Shown here: one piece after another, positions 27,780 through 40,506 of the stretch
Layout: each line of letters starts with the position of its first letter
Numbering within the stretch: the first letter of the stretch is position 1
The notes under the pieces: generated by a model
What the model was told of the DNA's origin: nothing
The model's input: the letters and a program-made list of their open reading frames with translations, nothing else
The model's database searches: none
NCBI RefSeq assembly: GCF_900113115.1
Contig: NZ_FOOF01000004.1
Span: 186,001 to 250,000, forward strand
From: Duganella sp. CF458
Lineage (GTDB): Bacteria > Pseudomonadota > Gammaproteobacteria > Burkholderiales > Burkholderiaceae_D
Reading direction: 5' to 3'
Length of the DNA: 64,000 bases
Made by a program: the position numbers and the translations under genes

Positions 27780-30700
27780 TGGCAAAGCCCGTCCAGTCCA
27801 TCCAGCAGTTCGGCGTCCGGCGGCAGCAGGTAGCAGCCGCGCGTCTGGGCATTGCCGACGCCGCGCAGGAAATAGAAGATTGCGCCGCCCAGTTGCGTGG
27901 CCGGGTCGTAGACATCGCCCAGGCGGGTGCGCAGCAAGCGGTGCAGCGCCAGCATGTAGATCGCGCCCTGTACATCGTAGCGGTGCGCGGCCATGCCGTG
28001 CGCCAGCGCCGCCTTGTGGTAGGCCGCGTCGCCGCCGCCCAGCGCATTCGATTTATAGTCCAGCACCCAGTAGCGGCCCTGATGCTCGAACACCAGGTCG
28101 CAGAAACCTTTCAGCATGCCGTGCAGCTCGCGCTGCGGCAAGCCGGGACGCGCGATACCCTCCAGCAGGTGCTGGCGGCACAGGCGGTCCAGTTGCCCCG
28201 TGTCCAGCCGCTCGCTGGGAAACCAGAACTCCATCTCCGGCAGCAGTTGTCCGATGGTGTCGAGCGCGCCGCCCAGAGGCGGCAGTTCGGTGCTGGCGAT
28301 CATGCGCAGCCACTCCAGCGTGTCGGCCTCGCGATGGCCCCAGCCGGCGCGCTTGATCAGGCGCGCCGCGCGCTCCGCATAGTGCTCCTGGTGGATCGAG
28401 GCAAAGCCGTCACGCGCCAGCGATTCGAGCTGGTCATGCAGGAAGTTGCCTGGCACGGAGCCGCGCGGAAAGCGGTGCCAGGCCGTATCCTCGATGCGCA
28501 GCGCAGCGCCCGCGTCTTCGCCTTCCAGCAGGGTTTCCTGCGCGGCGTGCATCGGCGCCGGGAGCGGCTCGTTGCCGCTGCGCCTCGCCAGCGAGGTAAA
28601 GCTGCCGACCGACCAATCGCGCTCGAACTGTGCCCGATAGGCCTGCGGCGCTTCCAGTGGCGGGCGCTCTACCGCACGCGCCAGCCGGGTCACCGGCACG
28701 GCAGGCTCCAGCAGGGCGACGGAAATGGCATCGCAGCCGGCGCGCAGCCGCTGCCAGCTCTCCAGCAGTTGGCCGGCAGGCAGCGGCTCGCCGCCTGTCA
28801 GCAAATAGCCCAGGGCCGAATCGTGCAGGGTGTTTTCATCTTTCTTGCGCGCCGGCAGCGCCGCGACGCCAAGCCACAGGAAGTGGCGCGCCCGCGTCAG
28901 CGCCACATAGAGCAGGCGCAGGTCTTCCTCGATACGGGCGGCCTCCGCGGCTTGCTGGCCCTCATCGGACAGGCGCATGTCGAGGCGGCGCTCGCCATCG
29001 GCATCGGTGTACTCGAAGAAGGTGCGGTTGCGCTTGTCGACCTTGCGCACCGTGACCGCAAACGGCAGGAAGACCAGCGGGTACTCGAGGCCCTTGGACT
29101 TGTGCACGGTGACGACCTTGACCAGTTCGGCATCCGATTCCAGGCGCAGCACACGCTCATCGCCGCCGTCGGTCTCTTCGTCGATCTGCTCCGCCAGCCA
29201 GCGTATCAACGCTTGTTCGCCCTCCAACTGGCGGCTGGCCTGCTGCAGCAGCTCGGCCAGGTGCAGCAGGTTGGTCAGGCTGCGTTCGCCGCCGGCGCGC
29301 GCCAGCAACTGCGCCGGCAGGCCAAGGTCGTGGATGAAGCGGCGCAGCATGGCCAGCACGCCCTGGCGCTGCCAGACCACGTGCAATTCCTTGAGCTGTT
29401 CAACGCGGCGCTCCCAGGCCAGCTCGTCGGCCGAGAACAGCGCCAGTTCCGACAGCGGCAAGTTGGCGGTGCGGGTGGCGAAAGCGGTGCGTGCCAGTTG
29501 GCCGTCCAGAGGATTGGCCACCGCCGACAGCCAGCGCAGGATATCGGCCGCTTCCTCGCTCGACAGCACCGAATCCTTGTCGGACAGGTAGACGCTGGGC
29601 ACCAGGCGGCGTTGCAGCGAGCGGCGCACGGCGGCCGCCTCGCGGCGGTCGCGCACCAGGATGGCGATATCGGCCGGCTGCAGGCGCTTGAATCCGGCGC
29701 CCTCCCGGAACCCTGTGGCCGGGTCATTCAGCAGGCCGGCGATATGCTCGGCGCACTGCTCCGCGAAGTATTCGCGGTAGGCGTCGGCGCCCAACTGCTC
29801 CACCGTGCAGCCGGCGGTCAGGGCCTGGATATCGCCAGCCGGACCGACCAGCCGCTCTGCGCGGCCGCGCGCGCCCACCGCGTCGAACGGCAGCGGGTTG
29901 CCGTTTTCGGTGCGGAAGCGGAACGCGCCACGCGCAAAGCCGCCCTGCCCGGCCACGCCTTCGGCGTGCAGGAAGACCTGGTTGACCGCGGCGACGATCT
30001 GCGCCGTGGAACGGAAGTTGGTGCCAAGCTGGTAATGGCGGCCTTCCGTGGCGCGCCGCGCATCGAGATAGCTGTGGATGTCGGCGCCACGGAAGCCGTA
30101 AATCGACTGTTTCGGATCGCCAATCAGGAACAGGCCGAGATCGGGATCGTTGGCGGCAACCTGGTACAACAGGTTGAAGATGCGGTACTGGCTTGGCGCG
30201 GTATCCTGGAATTCGTCCACCATCGCCACCGGGAATTGCGTGACGATGCGCTGGCGCAGCGCCGCGCCGTTGGCGCCTTCCAGCGCGCTGCGCAAGCGCT
30301 CCAGCATGTCGGCAAAGCCGAACAGGCGTTGCTGGCGTTTCAACTCCTCCATGCGGGCGGCAATCGTGGCGGCCGCGTGGCGCAGGACATGGTGGCGCAC
30401 CGGTTCGATGGCGTCCAGCGCACGGCGCAGCGGCGCGACTTCGTCAAAGTCGGCCGGGATGTCGGGTGCGAAGCCTTTGGCGCAGGCGTCGGCCATGCCG
30501 GCCGGCGTCAGGCGGAACCACGGCGTGGCGTTCATCTCCGGTTCGGCCAGCGCCGGATCGTTGGCCCAGTCGCGCAGGGCCGCAAACCATTTGGCGACCG
30601 AGTCGGCGCGCAGCTTGGTGCCGTTGAAACACTTCGCATTGGCCTCGCGCTGGGCTGCGATCCAGCCCTCCATGCGCCCGGCACGCTCGGCCCAGCCCTG

Positions 30701-31408
30701 CTTGAGGCCCGCCAGCGCGGCTTGCTGCTGGTGCAGGACGCGGCCGATCATGACGCCCAGCGGCTCGTCGCCGGCCGCTGCGGCGGCAGCGGGCCGGCGC
30801 GCCAGCTCGCGCACGCTTCGCCCCAGCGCCGACACGTCGCGGCAAGCGGAGAGCAACACGGCCAAGGCCTGCTCGCCCAGCGGATATACCTGCTGGCGCC
30901 AGTAGTCGTGCACCGCGTCCTCGTACAGTGCCGTCTCGTCGCTCAGCAATTCTTCATCGAACAGGTTGCCGCTGTCGAAGGCGTGCTCGCGCAGCATGCG
31001 CTGGCACCAGGCGTCGATGGTGAAGATCGCCGCCTCGTCCATCGTCTCGGCGGCCAGTTGCAGGCGGTAGGCGGCCTGCTGGCGCGCCGCCTGGTCGGGC
31101 AGTTCCTCCAGCAGCGCGTCCAGGTAGGAATCCGCGGCCGGCGGCGCCTCGGCACGGAAGTAGGCCGCCGCCTCGACCAGCCGCTCGCGCACCCGGTTGG
31201 ACAATTCGCGCGTGGCAGCGCGGGTGAACGTCATCACCAGGATTTCGTTCGGCATCAGCGGCCGGCGATAGGCGTTCCCGCCGCCATGGCCAAGCACCAG
31301 CCGCACGTACAATGCGGCGATGGTCCAGGTCTTGCCGGTACCGGCGCTGGCCTCGATCAGGCGCGAGCCATGCAGCGGGAAGTCGAGCGGGTCCAGTGCG
31401 ATGCTCAT
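27776..31408 (-). CDS. recB: Exodeoxyribonuclease V beta subunit, RecB
   Basis: The 1210-residue SF1A 3'-5' helicase-nuclease subunit of RecBCD. Walker A is EASAGTGKTW (residues 19-28). Other helicase motifs are MVDEFQDTAPSQYRIF, IGDPKQSIYGFRGAD and VVTVHKSKGLEYPLVFLP. The C-terminal nuclease domain keeps GFCDLVFEHQGRYWVLDYKS, which carries the catalytic Asp and the Asp-x-Lys. The start ATG overlaps the recC stop, so translation is coupled along recC-recB-recD. Confidence 0.96.
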   Translation of the reverse strand: MSIALDPLDFPLHGSRLIEASAGTGKTWTIAALYVRLVLGHGGGNAYRRPLMPNEILVMTFTRAATRELSNRVRERLVEAAAYFRAEAPPAADSYLDALLEELPDQAARQQAAYRLQLAAETMDEAAIFTIDAWCQRMLREHAFDSGNLFDEELLSDETALYEDAVHDYWRQQVYPLGEQALAVLLSACRDVSALGRSVRELARRPAAAAAAGDEPLGVMIGRVLHQQQAALAGLKQGWAERAGRMEGWIAAQREANAKCFNGTKLRADSVAKWFAALRDWANDPALAEPEMNATPWFRLTPAGMADACAKGFAPDIPADFDEVAPLRRALDAIEPVRHHVLRHAAATIAARMEELKRQQRLFGFADMLERLRSALEGANGAALRQRIVTQFPVAMVDEFQDTAPSQYRIFNLLYQVAANDPDLGLFLIGDPKQSIYGFRGADIHSYLDARRATEGRHYQLGTNFRSTAQIVAAVNQVFLHAEGVAGQGGFARGAFRFRTENGNPLPFDAVGARGRAERLVGPAGDIQALTAGCTVEQLGADAYREYFAEQCAEHIAGLLNDPATGFREGAGFKRLQPADIAILVRDRREAAAVRRSLQRRLVPSVYLSDKDSVLSSEEAADILRWLSAVANPLDGQLARTAFATRTANLPLSELALFSADELAWERRVEQLKELHVVWQRQGVLAMLRRFIHDLGLPAQLLARAGGERSLTNLLHLAELLQQASRQLEGEQALIRWLAEQIDEETDGGDERVLRLESDAELVKVVTVHKSKGLEYPLVFLPFAVTVRKVDKRNRTFFEYTDADGERRLDMRLSDEGQQAAEAARIEEDLRLLYVALTRARHFLWLGVAALPARKKDENTLHDSALGYLLTGGEPLPAGQLLESWQRLRAGCDAISVALLEPAVPVTRLARAVERPPLEAPQAYRAQFERDWSVGSFTSLARRSGNEPLPAPMHAAQETLLEGEDAGAALRIEDTAWHRFPRGSVPGNFLHDQLESLARDGFASIHQEHYAERAARLIKRAGWGHREADTLEWLRMIASTELPPLGGALDTIGQLLPEMEFWFPSERLDTGQLDRLCRQHLLEGIARPGLPQRELHGMLKGFCDLVFEHQGRYWVLDYKSNALGGGDAAYHKAALAHGMAAHRYDVQGAIYMLALHRLLRTRLGDVYDPATQLGGAIFYFLRGVGNAQTRGCYLLPPDAELLDGLDGLCQ

Positions 31409-34400
31409 GCCCCGCCCTCCCCGTCGCCTTCAATCGGCTGCACCGTCACCGACTGCGCCAGCCAGTCCGCCAACGGCTGGTACAGCGCGCGGCTGATGTC
31501 GACAAACCCCGGCTGCCCGGCCAGGGCCGCAAAGTCCGGCCACAGGCGGGCCAGGCAAGGGTCTTCGTTTTCCCCGGTCAGCTCGAAGCCGCCGTCGTAG
31601 GTACTGCGCGCGTCGCCGTCCAATACCAGCGCAAGGCCGGTCTTGCAGGCCGCGGGCAACGGCTGGTCCATGCCGGCGCGCCACAGCTCGACAATGCGCG
31701 CCAGGGTCGCCCGGGCCGCCTGCGGCTCAAGCGGCTCCATGATGACGATCGCATCGCGCGCGACCAGGAAGCCGGTCACCGGCTGGCCTTGCGCAGCCGC
31801 CGCGAGCTGGCGCAGCCACATCGGAATCAGCTTTTCGCCGCGCGGCGCGGCGGCCTTGTCGCATACCCGCGAGGACATCTGCATCAGCCAGACCGTGGCG
31901 CCTTCGGCGCGGTGCAGCTGGTCGATCCAGTCTTCCAGGACCAGGCCCGCCAGTTCCAGGTGGATTGCCAGCTTGGGCGCCTCTTCGCTGTAGGTCCCGC
32001 GCAGGGACAGCCACGCGGTGCGCACCGGCACCAATTCCTCCACCAGTTCATCGAGCACGCGGTCGCCGATCAGGCCGATCGGCAGCACGCCCTGGCGCCG
32101 CAGGCGCTGGGCGCGTTCCTGCAGGCTGGCCCGGACCTCGTCCATGGCCTCCATCCGGCCGCCGTCCGCCAGCATGGCGTCTTCCAGCATATAGCGCTGC
32201 AGGCCATCGAGCTGGAAAGGTTCCTCGTCCTTGCCGACCATCGTCGATTCGGCAAAGTAGACCCCGAGGCGCTGCCGGAAGAAATGCCGTACCGGCTGGC
32301 GCAGGAATGCAGCCAGCATGGACAGCCGCAGCCGGAAGCTGTCTTCCACCTCGTACGGCGGCAACGCGCTTCCGCCGGCGACGCCCCCGGCGTCATCGGC
32401 ATCGGCATCCGCATCGGTATCCGCATCTGAATCGGCATCGTGCGCGGCGCGCCATTCGCCGGCGAAGGTCAGCAGGCCGCCGCGCTCAAAATAGGCGCGG
32501 CTGAAAGGCTGCAGCGCATGCAAGGTGGTGCGGGCGGCCAGGTCGAGGCTCCAGCCGGCATGCAGGTAATCGCGCAGCTGCGCCACCAGCACCGACGGCG
32601 GCTGCTCGCTGTTGTCGCGCACATTGCGCCCAACCCAGCTCACGTACAGCTTGTCGCGCGCCGCCAGCACGGCCTCCAGCATCAGGTAGCGGTCATCATC
32701 GCGGCGCGAGCGGTCGCCCGGGCGCGCCATGCCGGGCAAGGCAAGCAGGTCGAAGTCGGCGCGGCTGGCACGGCGCGGGAAGTCGCCATCGTTCATGCCC
32801 AGCAGGCACACCACGCGAAACGGCACGGCGCGCATCGGCATCAGGGTGCAGAAGGTGACGCCGCCGGAGACGAACTGGTGCTCCAGCGACGGTTCATCGA
32901 GGCCGCCCATCCAGGCTTCGCGCAGGGTCGCCAGCGGCACTGCCTCGTCGAAGCCGGCGTCCTCGCAAGTCGCCAGCCATTTGTCCAGCGCGTCATCCAG
33001 GCGCGCCAACGTCAGGCGGTCGGCCTCGTCACGGTCGCTGAAGAAGGCAGCCAACAGCAGGCGCGCCTGCTCCGCCCAATCGGCAGGACGGTGCGCCGCG
33101 CCCAGGCGCTCGCGCCAGGCCAGCAAAGCCTCGATCAGTTGCGCCAGTGATCCGGCCAGTGCGGCGTCCAGGCCGCCCACTTCCGAATACGGTTCGATGC
33201 CGACAAAGGCGGCGCCGCTACCGGCGGCATAGCCAAGCAGCATGCGGCGCACGCCGAACATCCAGGCATTCTGTTCACCCGCCGGCGCCAGGCCCAGGCC
33301 CGCGCGGTGTTCCGCATCCAGTCCCCAGCGCACGCCGGCGCCTTCGATCCACTGGCCCAGCGTCGGCAGGTCGTCCGGGTCCAGGCCGAAACGGCGCGCC
33401 AGGGCCGGCACGTCCAGCAGGTCGCGCACCTCACTCTGGCGGCAGCGCTGCTGCGGCAGGCGCAACAGCCACTCCAGCGCCACCAGCAGCGGATTGACGC
33501 TGCGGTCGTTGACGTCGCCGATTTCGTGCGGAATGAAGCGCGGGTCGTGGCGCCGGTGCTGGCCGAAAACGGCCCGGATCGAGGCGGTGAAAACGTCGAT
33601 ATCCGGCACCATCGCCACCACGTCGCGCGGGCGCAGCGAGGGGTCGGCGGCAAACATGGCCAGCAACTGGTCGTGCAGGATCTCGACTTCGCGCTGCACG
33701 CTGTGGGCCACGTGGAATTCAATCGAACGGTCGCTGTCCTCGGGTGCAAGCCGGGGATGCTCGGCCAGCGGCAGCATATCGCGCACGGCGGCCTGCACCT
33801 GCGCCAGCAGCGTCGCGCCCTCTTCATCCCCGAACAGGTCGACGCGCAGCTTGTCGTCGCGCCCCGCCAGGTCGCCGGCGGTGTCGAATTCGTCCAGCAT
33901 GCGGATATAGTCGCGCCCCTGGCGGCCCCAGCTCGCCAGCAGCGGGTGGCTGTGCGCATGCAGCGCTTCCAGCGGCACCGAGGAAAGGTCGAGATCCTTG
34001 CGCGCGGCGTGCCGGCGCCGGGCGGCGGCGCGCAGCAGGTCGCGGCCCTCGATGATGTCGCCCCAGTAATAGCGGCAGGGATTGGGCACCGCGATCACCA
34101 CCTGGGTGAAGCGCGCCAGCGAGGCCATGGCCTGCAAGGTCTGGTACGGCAGCGCCGATACGCCGAACAGCACGATGCGGCGCGGCAGGCGGCCCAGCGG
34201 GGTGTCGCCGCGCTGCACCGCCTCGACGAAGGCCGCGTGCACGCTGGCCCGTCCCAGGCCGCGTTCCTCGAGCGGCACGCTGGCCGCCACCGCACGCCAC
34301 AAGGCGGCCTGCCAGCGCTGCTCGGGCGCCAGCGGCACGGCTTCGCCGCGCGCATTGCGCAATTGATCAAGCCCGGCGGCCCAGTCTTCCAGCCAGTCGG

Positions 34401-34848
34401 CGCGGTACACCTGGTACTGGTCGAACAAGTCGGCCAGCCGTTCGGCCAGCTGCAGGCGGCGCTCCGGATCGCCGTCGCGCAGGAAATGGCGCAGCGGCGC
34501 AAAGGCATCCTGCGCCAACAATTGCGGCAGCAGGCGCATCAAGCGCCAGGTCAACGGGGCTTTATCGAAGGCGGAAACCGGCGGCACGCGCGCATGGCCG
34601 AGCATGCCGCGATAAATCTCCCACAGCAGCCGCGCCGGCAGCGCAACGCGGGTGGCGCCGCACAGGCCCGTTTCCTCGGCCAGCGCAATCTTCAACCACT
34701 CCGCCACGCCATTCGATTGCACCAGGAAGATTTCCTGCTCCAGCGGCGCCAGCGGATGGCCGCGCAACCACTGGAACACGGCGCTGCGCAACTCTTCGAG
34801 CTGGTTGCCGTGCAAAATCAGGAGTCCGGGTTGGATGCTTTGGGACAT
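31405..34848 (-). CDS. recC: Exodeoxyribonuclease V gamma subunit, RecC
   Basis: The 1147-residue Chi-recognition subunit of RecBCD, first gene of the recCBD operon. Family stretches are LLILHGNQLEELRSAVFQWL at the start, QSNGVAEWLKIALAE, VVAMVPDIDVFTASIRAVFG and VCLLGMNDGDFPR. An Asp/Ala-rich low-complexity insert (about residues 800-820) is encoded by a 6-bp repeat and is unusual for the family. Start ATG at 34848. The operon is complete and intact, so Chi-regulated double-strand break repair is expected rather than AddAB. Confidence 0.94.
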   Translation of the reverse strand: MSQSIQPGLLILHGNQLEELRSAVFQWLRGHPLAPLEQEIFLVQSNGVAEWLKIALAEETGLCGATRVALPARLLWEIYRGMLGHARVPPVSAFDKAPLTWRLMRLLPQLLAQDAFAPLRHFLRDGDPERRLQLAERLADLFDQYQVYRADWLEDWAAGLDQLRNARGEAVPLAPEQRWQAALWRAVAASVPLEERGLGRASVHAAFVEAVQRGDTPLGRLPRRIVLFGVSALPYQTLQAMASLARFTQVVIAVPNPCRYYWGDIIEGRDLLRAAARRRHAARKDLDLSSVPLEALHAHSHPLLASWGRQGRDYIRMLDEFDTAGDLAGRDDKLRVDLFGDEEGATLLAQVQAAVRDMLPLAEHPRLAPEDSDRSIEFHVAHSVQREVEILHDQLLAMFAADPSLRPRDVVAMVPDIDVFTASIRAVFGQHRRHDPRFIPHEIGDVNDRSVNPLLVALEWLLRLPQQRCRQSEVRDLLDVPALARRFGLDPDDLPTLGQWIEGAGVRWGLDAEHRAGLGLAPAGEQNAWMFGVRRMLLGYAAGSGAAFVGIEPYSEVGGLDAALAGSLAQLIEALLAWRERLGAAHRPADWAEQARLLLAAFFSDRDEADRLTLARLDDALDKWLATCEDAGFDEAVPLATLREAWMGGLDEPSLEHQFVSGGVTFCTLMPMRAVPFRVVCLLGMNDGDFPRRASRADFDLLALPGMARPGDRSRRDDDRYLMLEAVLAARDKLYVSWVGRNVRDNSEQPPSVLVAQLRDYLHAGWSLDLAARTTLHALQPFSRAYFERGGLLTFAGEWRAAHDADSDADTDADADADDAGGVAGGSALPPYEVEDSFRLRLSMLAAFLRQPVRHFFRQRLGVYFAESTMVGKDEEPFQLDGLQRYMLEDAMLADGGRMEAMDEVRASLQERAQRLRRQGVLPIGLIGDRVLDELVEELVPVRTAWLSLRGTYSEEAPKLAIHLELAGLVLEDWIDQLHRAEGATVWLMQMSSRVCDKAAAPRGEKLIPMWLRQLAAAAQGQPVTGFLVARDAIVIMEPLEPQAARATLARIVELWRAGMDQPLPAACKTGLALVLDGDARSTYDGGFELTGENEDPCLARLWPDFAALAGQPGFVDISRALYQPLADWLAQSVTVQPIEGDGEGGA
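32396..32440. repeat. 6-bp simple repeat inside recC (Asp/Ala insert)
   Basis: Repeated GCATCG/GCATCC hexamers encode an Asp-Ala/Asp-Ser/Asp-Thr run on the minus strand. The length is a multiple of three in each unit, so expansion keeps the frame. It is probably a surface loop of RecC. Confidence 0.7.
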
Positions 34849-34896
34849 GTAAAAGCAGCGAAATAGCGTGGAGTGCCATTATCGCCGCAAAGCCCG

Positions 34897-38016
<3,120 letters not shown>

Positions 38017-38097
38017 CTGAGCAGCATACTATTAAAGCAGGCCTGAACGGAACCAATTCGTGACCTCCTGGTCCAAAGCGCGACAGGAGGACTCATC

Positions 38098-39747
38098 ATG
38101 AAAAATGGATTCCACATCTTACCGGCATCCCGGGCTGGCCGGAATTTCCTAGCCTTCGCGCATTGCGCGGCACTCTGCCTTGCCGTGCCGGCCGGCGCCG
38201 CGCCCACCGGCCCGCAGCGCCCGCCACCCGCGCCGGTGTTGGAACACCGCGAATTCGATGCCATGCTGGAGGCCGCTTTTCAGCCGCCGGCAAGGGGGCA
38301 CAGCAGGGCTTTCATCGTGCACTTTACGCTTCCCGGTGCCAGCGCGACGCGCCGTGTGAACTGGCGTTTGGGCCTGCACCAGCCGGGCGGGCGGCTGGTT
38401 CATCAGTGGCGCGGACGCCACGTCTTGCATGGCGGCAGCGGCCAGGCCGTGGTCAAATGGCGCCCGCCGGCCTCCCTGCCCGCCGGGATTTACGAGCTGC
38501 GCCTGCAAGCCGGCGATATCCGCCAGCACCGCCCCATCGCGATCGGCCAAGCGCAGCCGCTGCTGCCCGCCAGCGCGACGGTGGCCGCCGACGGCATGGC
38601 CGGGCCGGCACGCTTCGACGGCCTGGGCTTCGACATCGTCTATGGCAACCTGCACAGCCAGACCAACCATAGCGACGGCGGCGGCGATCCCGCGCGCTGC
38701 CGCGGTTCCCAGGCGCCCGGCGCAGGCGCATTCGGCCCCGAAGACGCCTACCGGTTCGCACAGCAGCACGGCCTGCAGTTCCTGCTCACCTCGGAACACA
38801 ACCACATGTACGACGGCAGCGAAGGCAGCGACCCCCATGCCGACCCGCTGGCCGCCCGCCAACTGTACCGCCTGGGCATCGCCAGCGCCGAGCAATACAC
38901 CGCCCAGCACCCCGGCTTCGTGGCCATGTACGGCATGGAATGGGGCGTGATCAGCGGCGGCGGCCACCTCAACATCCTCAACAGCCCCGCCCTGCTGGGC
39001 TGGGAACGCAGCGCCGATGGCGAGCCCTTTGCCGACGTGGTCACGCCGAAGAACGATTACGCCGCCTTATACGCTGTGATGAAAGCGCAAGGCTGGCTGG
39101 GGCAGTTCAACCATCCTGGCGCCAGGCAATTCCCGATCGGCGGCGAAGCGCTGGCCTTCAGCGAAGACGGCGGCGCCGTCATGGCCTTGTGCGAAGTCAT
39201 GAACAGCAACGCCTTCTCGCAACGCCTGGATGAAAGCGAACCACGCCACAGCTTCTACGAAGAGGCCTGCGGCAAGCTGCTGGAAGCCGGCTACCGCCTG
39301 GCATTCAGCAGCGACCAGGACAACCACTGCGCCAACTGGGGCGCCTCGTACAGCAACCGCACCGGCATCCTGCTGCCCAGCGGCACCACGCCAACCGCCG
39401 AGGCCCTGCTCGACGCCATCCGCGCCCGCCGCGTTTTCGCCACGATGGACAAGCGGGCCGCCATCGCGCTCACCGCCAACGGCAACATGATGGGCGCCCG
39501 CATGGACAATAGCGGCCCGCTCACGCTGCAAGTGCATTACGTGAGCACCGCGGGACGCGGCATCGCGGCGCTGGAGGTGATGGAAGGCGTGCCCGGCCGG
39601 CGCGGCGACGTGCAGCCCTTGCCCGGCGTGAGCGCCATGCAGCACAGCTTCACGCCCCGGCCAGGTGCGCATTTTTACTACGCGCGCCTGACCCAGGACG
39701 ACGGCAAGCAGTTATGGTCAGCCCCGATCTGGGTCAATCAACGCTGA
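38098..39747 (+). CDS. Secreted PHP-type metallohydrolase (CehA/McbA family)
   Basis: The 549-residue protein has a signal peptide-like N-terminus ending near VPAGAA, a beta-rich region (about 50-165) and a PHP phosphoesterase-type domain from about 180: YGNLHSQTNHSDG carries the first metal ligands (from His186), LLTSEHNHMYDG the second set, then MEWG, QFNHPGA and AFSSDQDNHCANWG. Family members named CehA and McbA hydrolyse carbamate esters, but many have unknown substrates. AGGAGG at 38084-38089 fixes the start. It overlaps the convergent gene by 14 bases at the 3' end. Confidence 0.82.
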   Translation: MKNGFHILPASRAGRNFLAFAHCAALCLAVPAGAAPTGPQRPPPAPVLEHREFDAMLEAAFQPPARGHSRAFIVHFTLPGASATRRVNWRLGLHQPGGRLVHQWRGRHVLHGGSGQAVVKWRPPASLPAGIYELRLQAGDIRQHRPIAIGQAQPLLPASATVAADGMAGPARFDGLGFDIVYGNLHSQTNHSDGGGDPARCRGSQAPGAGAFGPEDAYRFAQQHGLQFLLTSEHNHMYDGSEGSDPHADPLAARQLYRLGIASAEQYTAQHPGFVAMYGMEWGVISGGGHLNILNSPALLGWERSADGEPFADVVTPKNDYAALYAVMKAQGWLGQFNHPGARQFPIGGEALAFSEDGGAVMALCEVMNSNAFSQRLDESEPRHSFYEEACGKLLEAGYRLAFSSDQDNHCANWGASYSNRTGILLPSGTTPTAEALLDAIRARRVFATMDKRAAIALTANGNMMGARMDNSGPLTLQVHYVSTAGRGIAALEVMEGVPGRRGDVQPLPGVSAMQHSFTPRPGAHFYYARLTQDDGKQLWSAPIWVNQR

Positions 39748-40441
39748 TGCGCACCGGGTTGACTTCGCGCGCCAGCATCTGCCGCACCGTTTCCGCCTCC
39801 TTGCGGACGGCGGCGGGCACTTGCTGGCGGCGTTCGCATTCCGCCAGCAGCTGTTGCGCCGCCTGCGAATCCAGTTGCGCCCCGTCGCGCGACAGGCGCA
39901 GCAGGCCAAAGCGCAGCGCCACCTTGCACAGGCCCGCGCTGTCCGGCGCGGCCAGCAACCCGGCCGGCACCAGCGCGCGTGCCGCCTCCATGTCTGCCGG
40001 CGCGCACGAACCCCCGAGGCGGAAATTCAGCGCTTCCAGCGCCGGCGCTGCCGGCAACAAGGCTTGCGCCTCGTCGACGGTGAACGGTCCCGCCGTGCCG
40101 CATGAAGACAGCACCCGGCTGAGCGCGCGCGGTTCGCCCAGTTTCGCCGCCGCGCGCGTCCAGCGCACCGCTTCCGCAGGCTGGCGTTGGTCGAAATATT
40201 CAACCAATGCCGCCATCGCAGCGCGGTCGCCGCGACCGGCAGCCGCTTGCGACTGTGCCAGGCAATAGGGGCTGAACCGGGAAGGCGCTTGCTGCGCGCA
40301 CGGCACGCTGCCGCGCTCTAGTTCTCGCTCTCGTTCTGTTAACCGTTGGAAGTACCAGGCGCCGCCCGCCGCAGTTGCCAACAACATCACGGCGGCCAGT
40401 GCGCAGGCCATAGTTTTGCGTTCAATCTTCATGGTCTGCAT
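39734..40441 (-). CDS. Unrecognised membrane-anchored helical-repeat protein
   Basis: The roughly 235-residue protein has an N-terminal membrane anchor (ACALAAVMLLATAAGGAWYF), then a Cys-containing alpha-helical region with Sel1/TPR-like spacing (AAMAALVEYFDQRQPAEAVRWTRAAAKLGEPRA, shown here only in outline). Five or so cysteines in the outer part suggest disulfides in the periplasm. The start is uncertain: ATG 40441 or ATG 40432, both with weak ribosome binding sites. I do not recognise a family. Confidence 0.6.
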   Translation of the reverse strand: MQTMKIERKTMACALAAVMLLATAAGGAWYFQRLTERERELERGSVPCAQQAPSRFSPYCLAQSQAAAGRGDRAAMAALVEYFDQRQPAEAVRWTRAAAKLGEPRALSRVLSSCGTAGPFTVDEAQALLPAAPALEALNFRLGGSCAPADMEAARALVPAGLLAAPDSAGLCKVALRFGLLRLSRDGAQLDSQAAQQLLAECERRQQVPAAVRKEAETVRQMLAREVNPVRISVD

Positions 40442-40506
40442 TCTACGTGCGCCTGCGCCGCGCACCAATGCGTTACACTTAGCGAAAACAAACAAGGAGT
40501 TAAAAA

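Noticed and set aside
27344..31600. A 1418-residue open frame on the plus strand opposite recB
   Set aside because: It is antisense to a complete RecB with all helicase and nuclease motifs. The translation is Arg/Gln/Ala-rich without domains.
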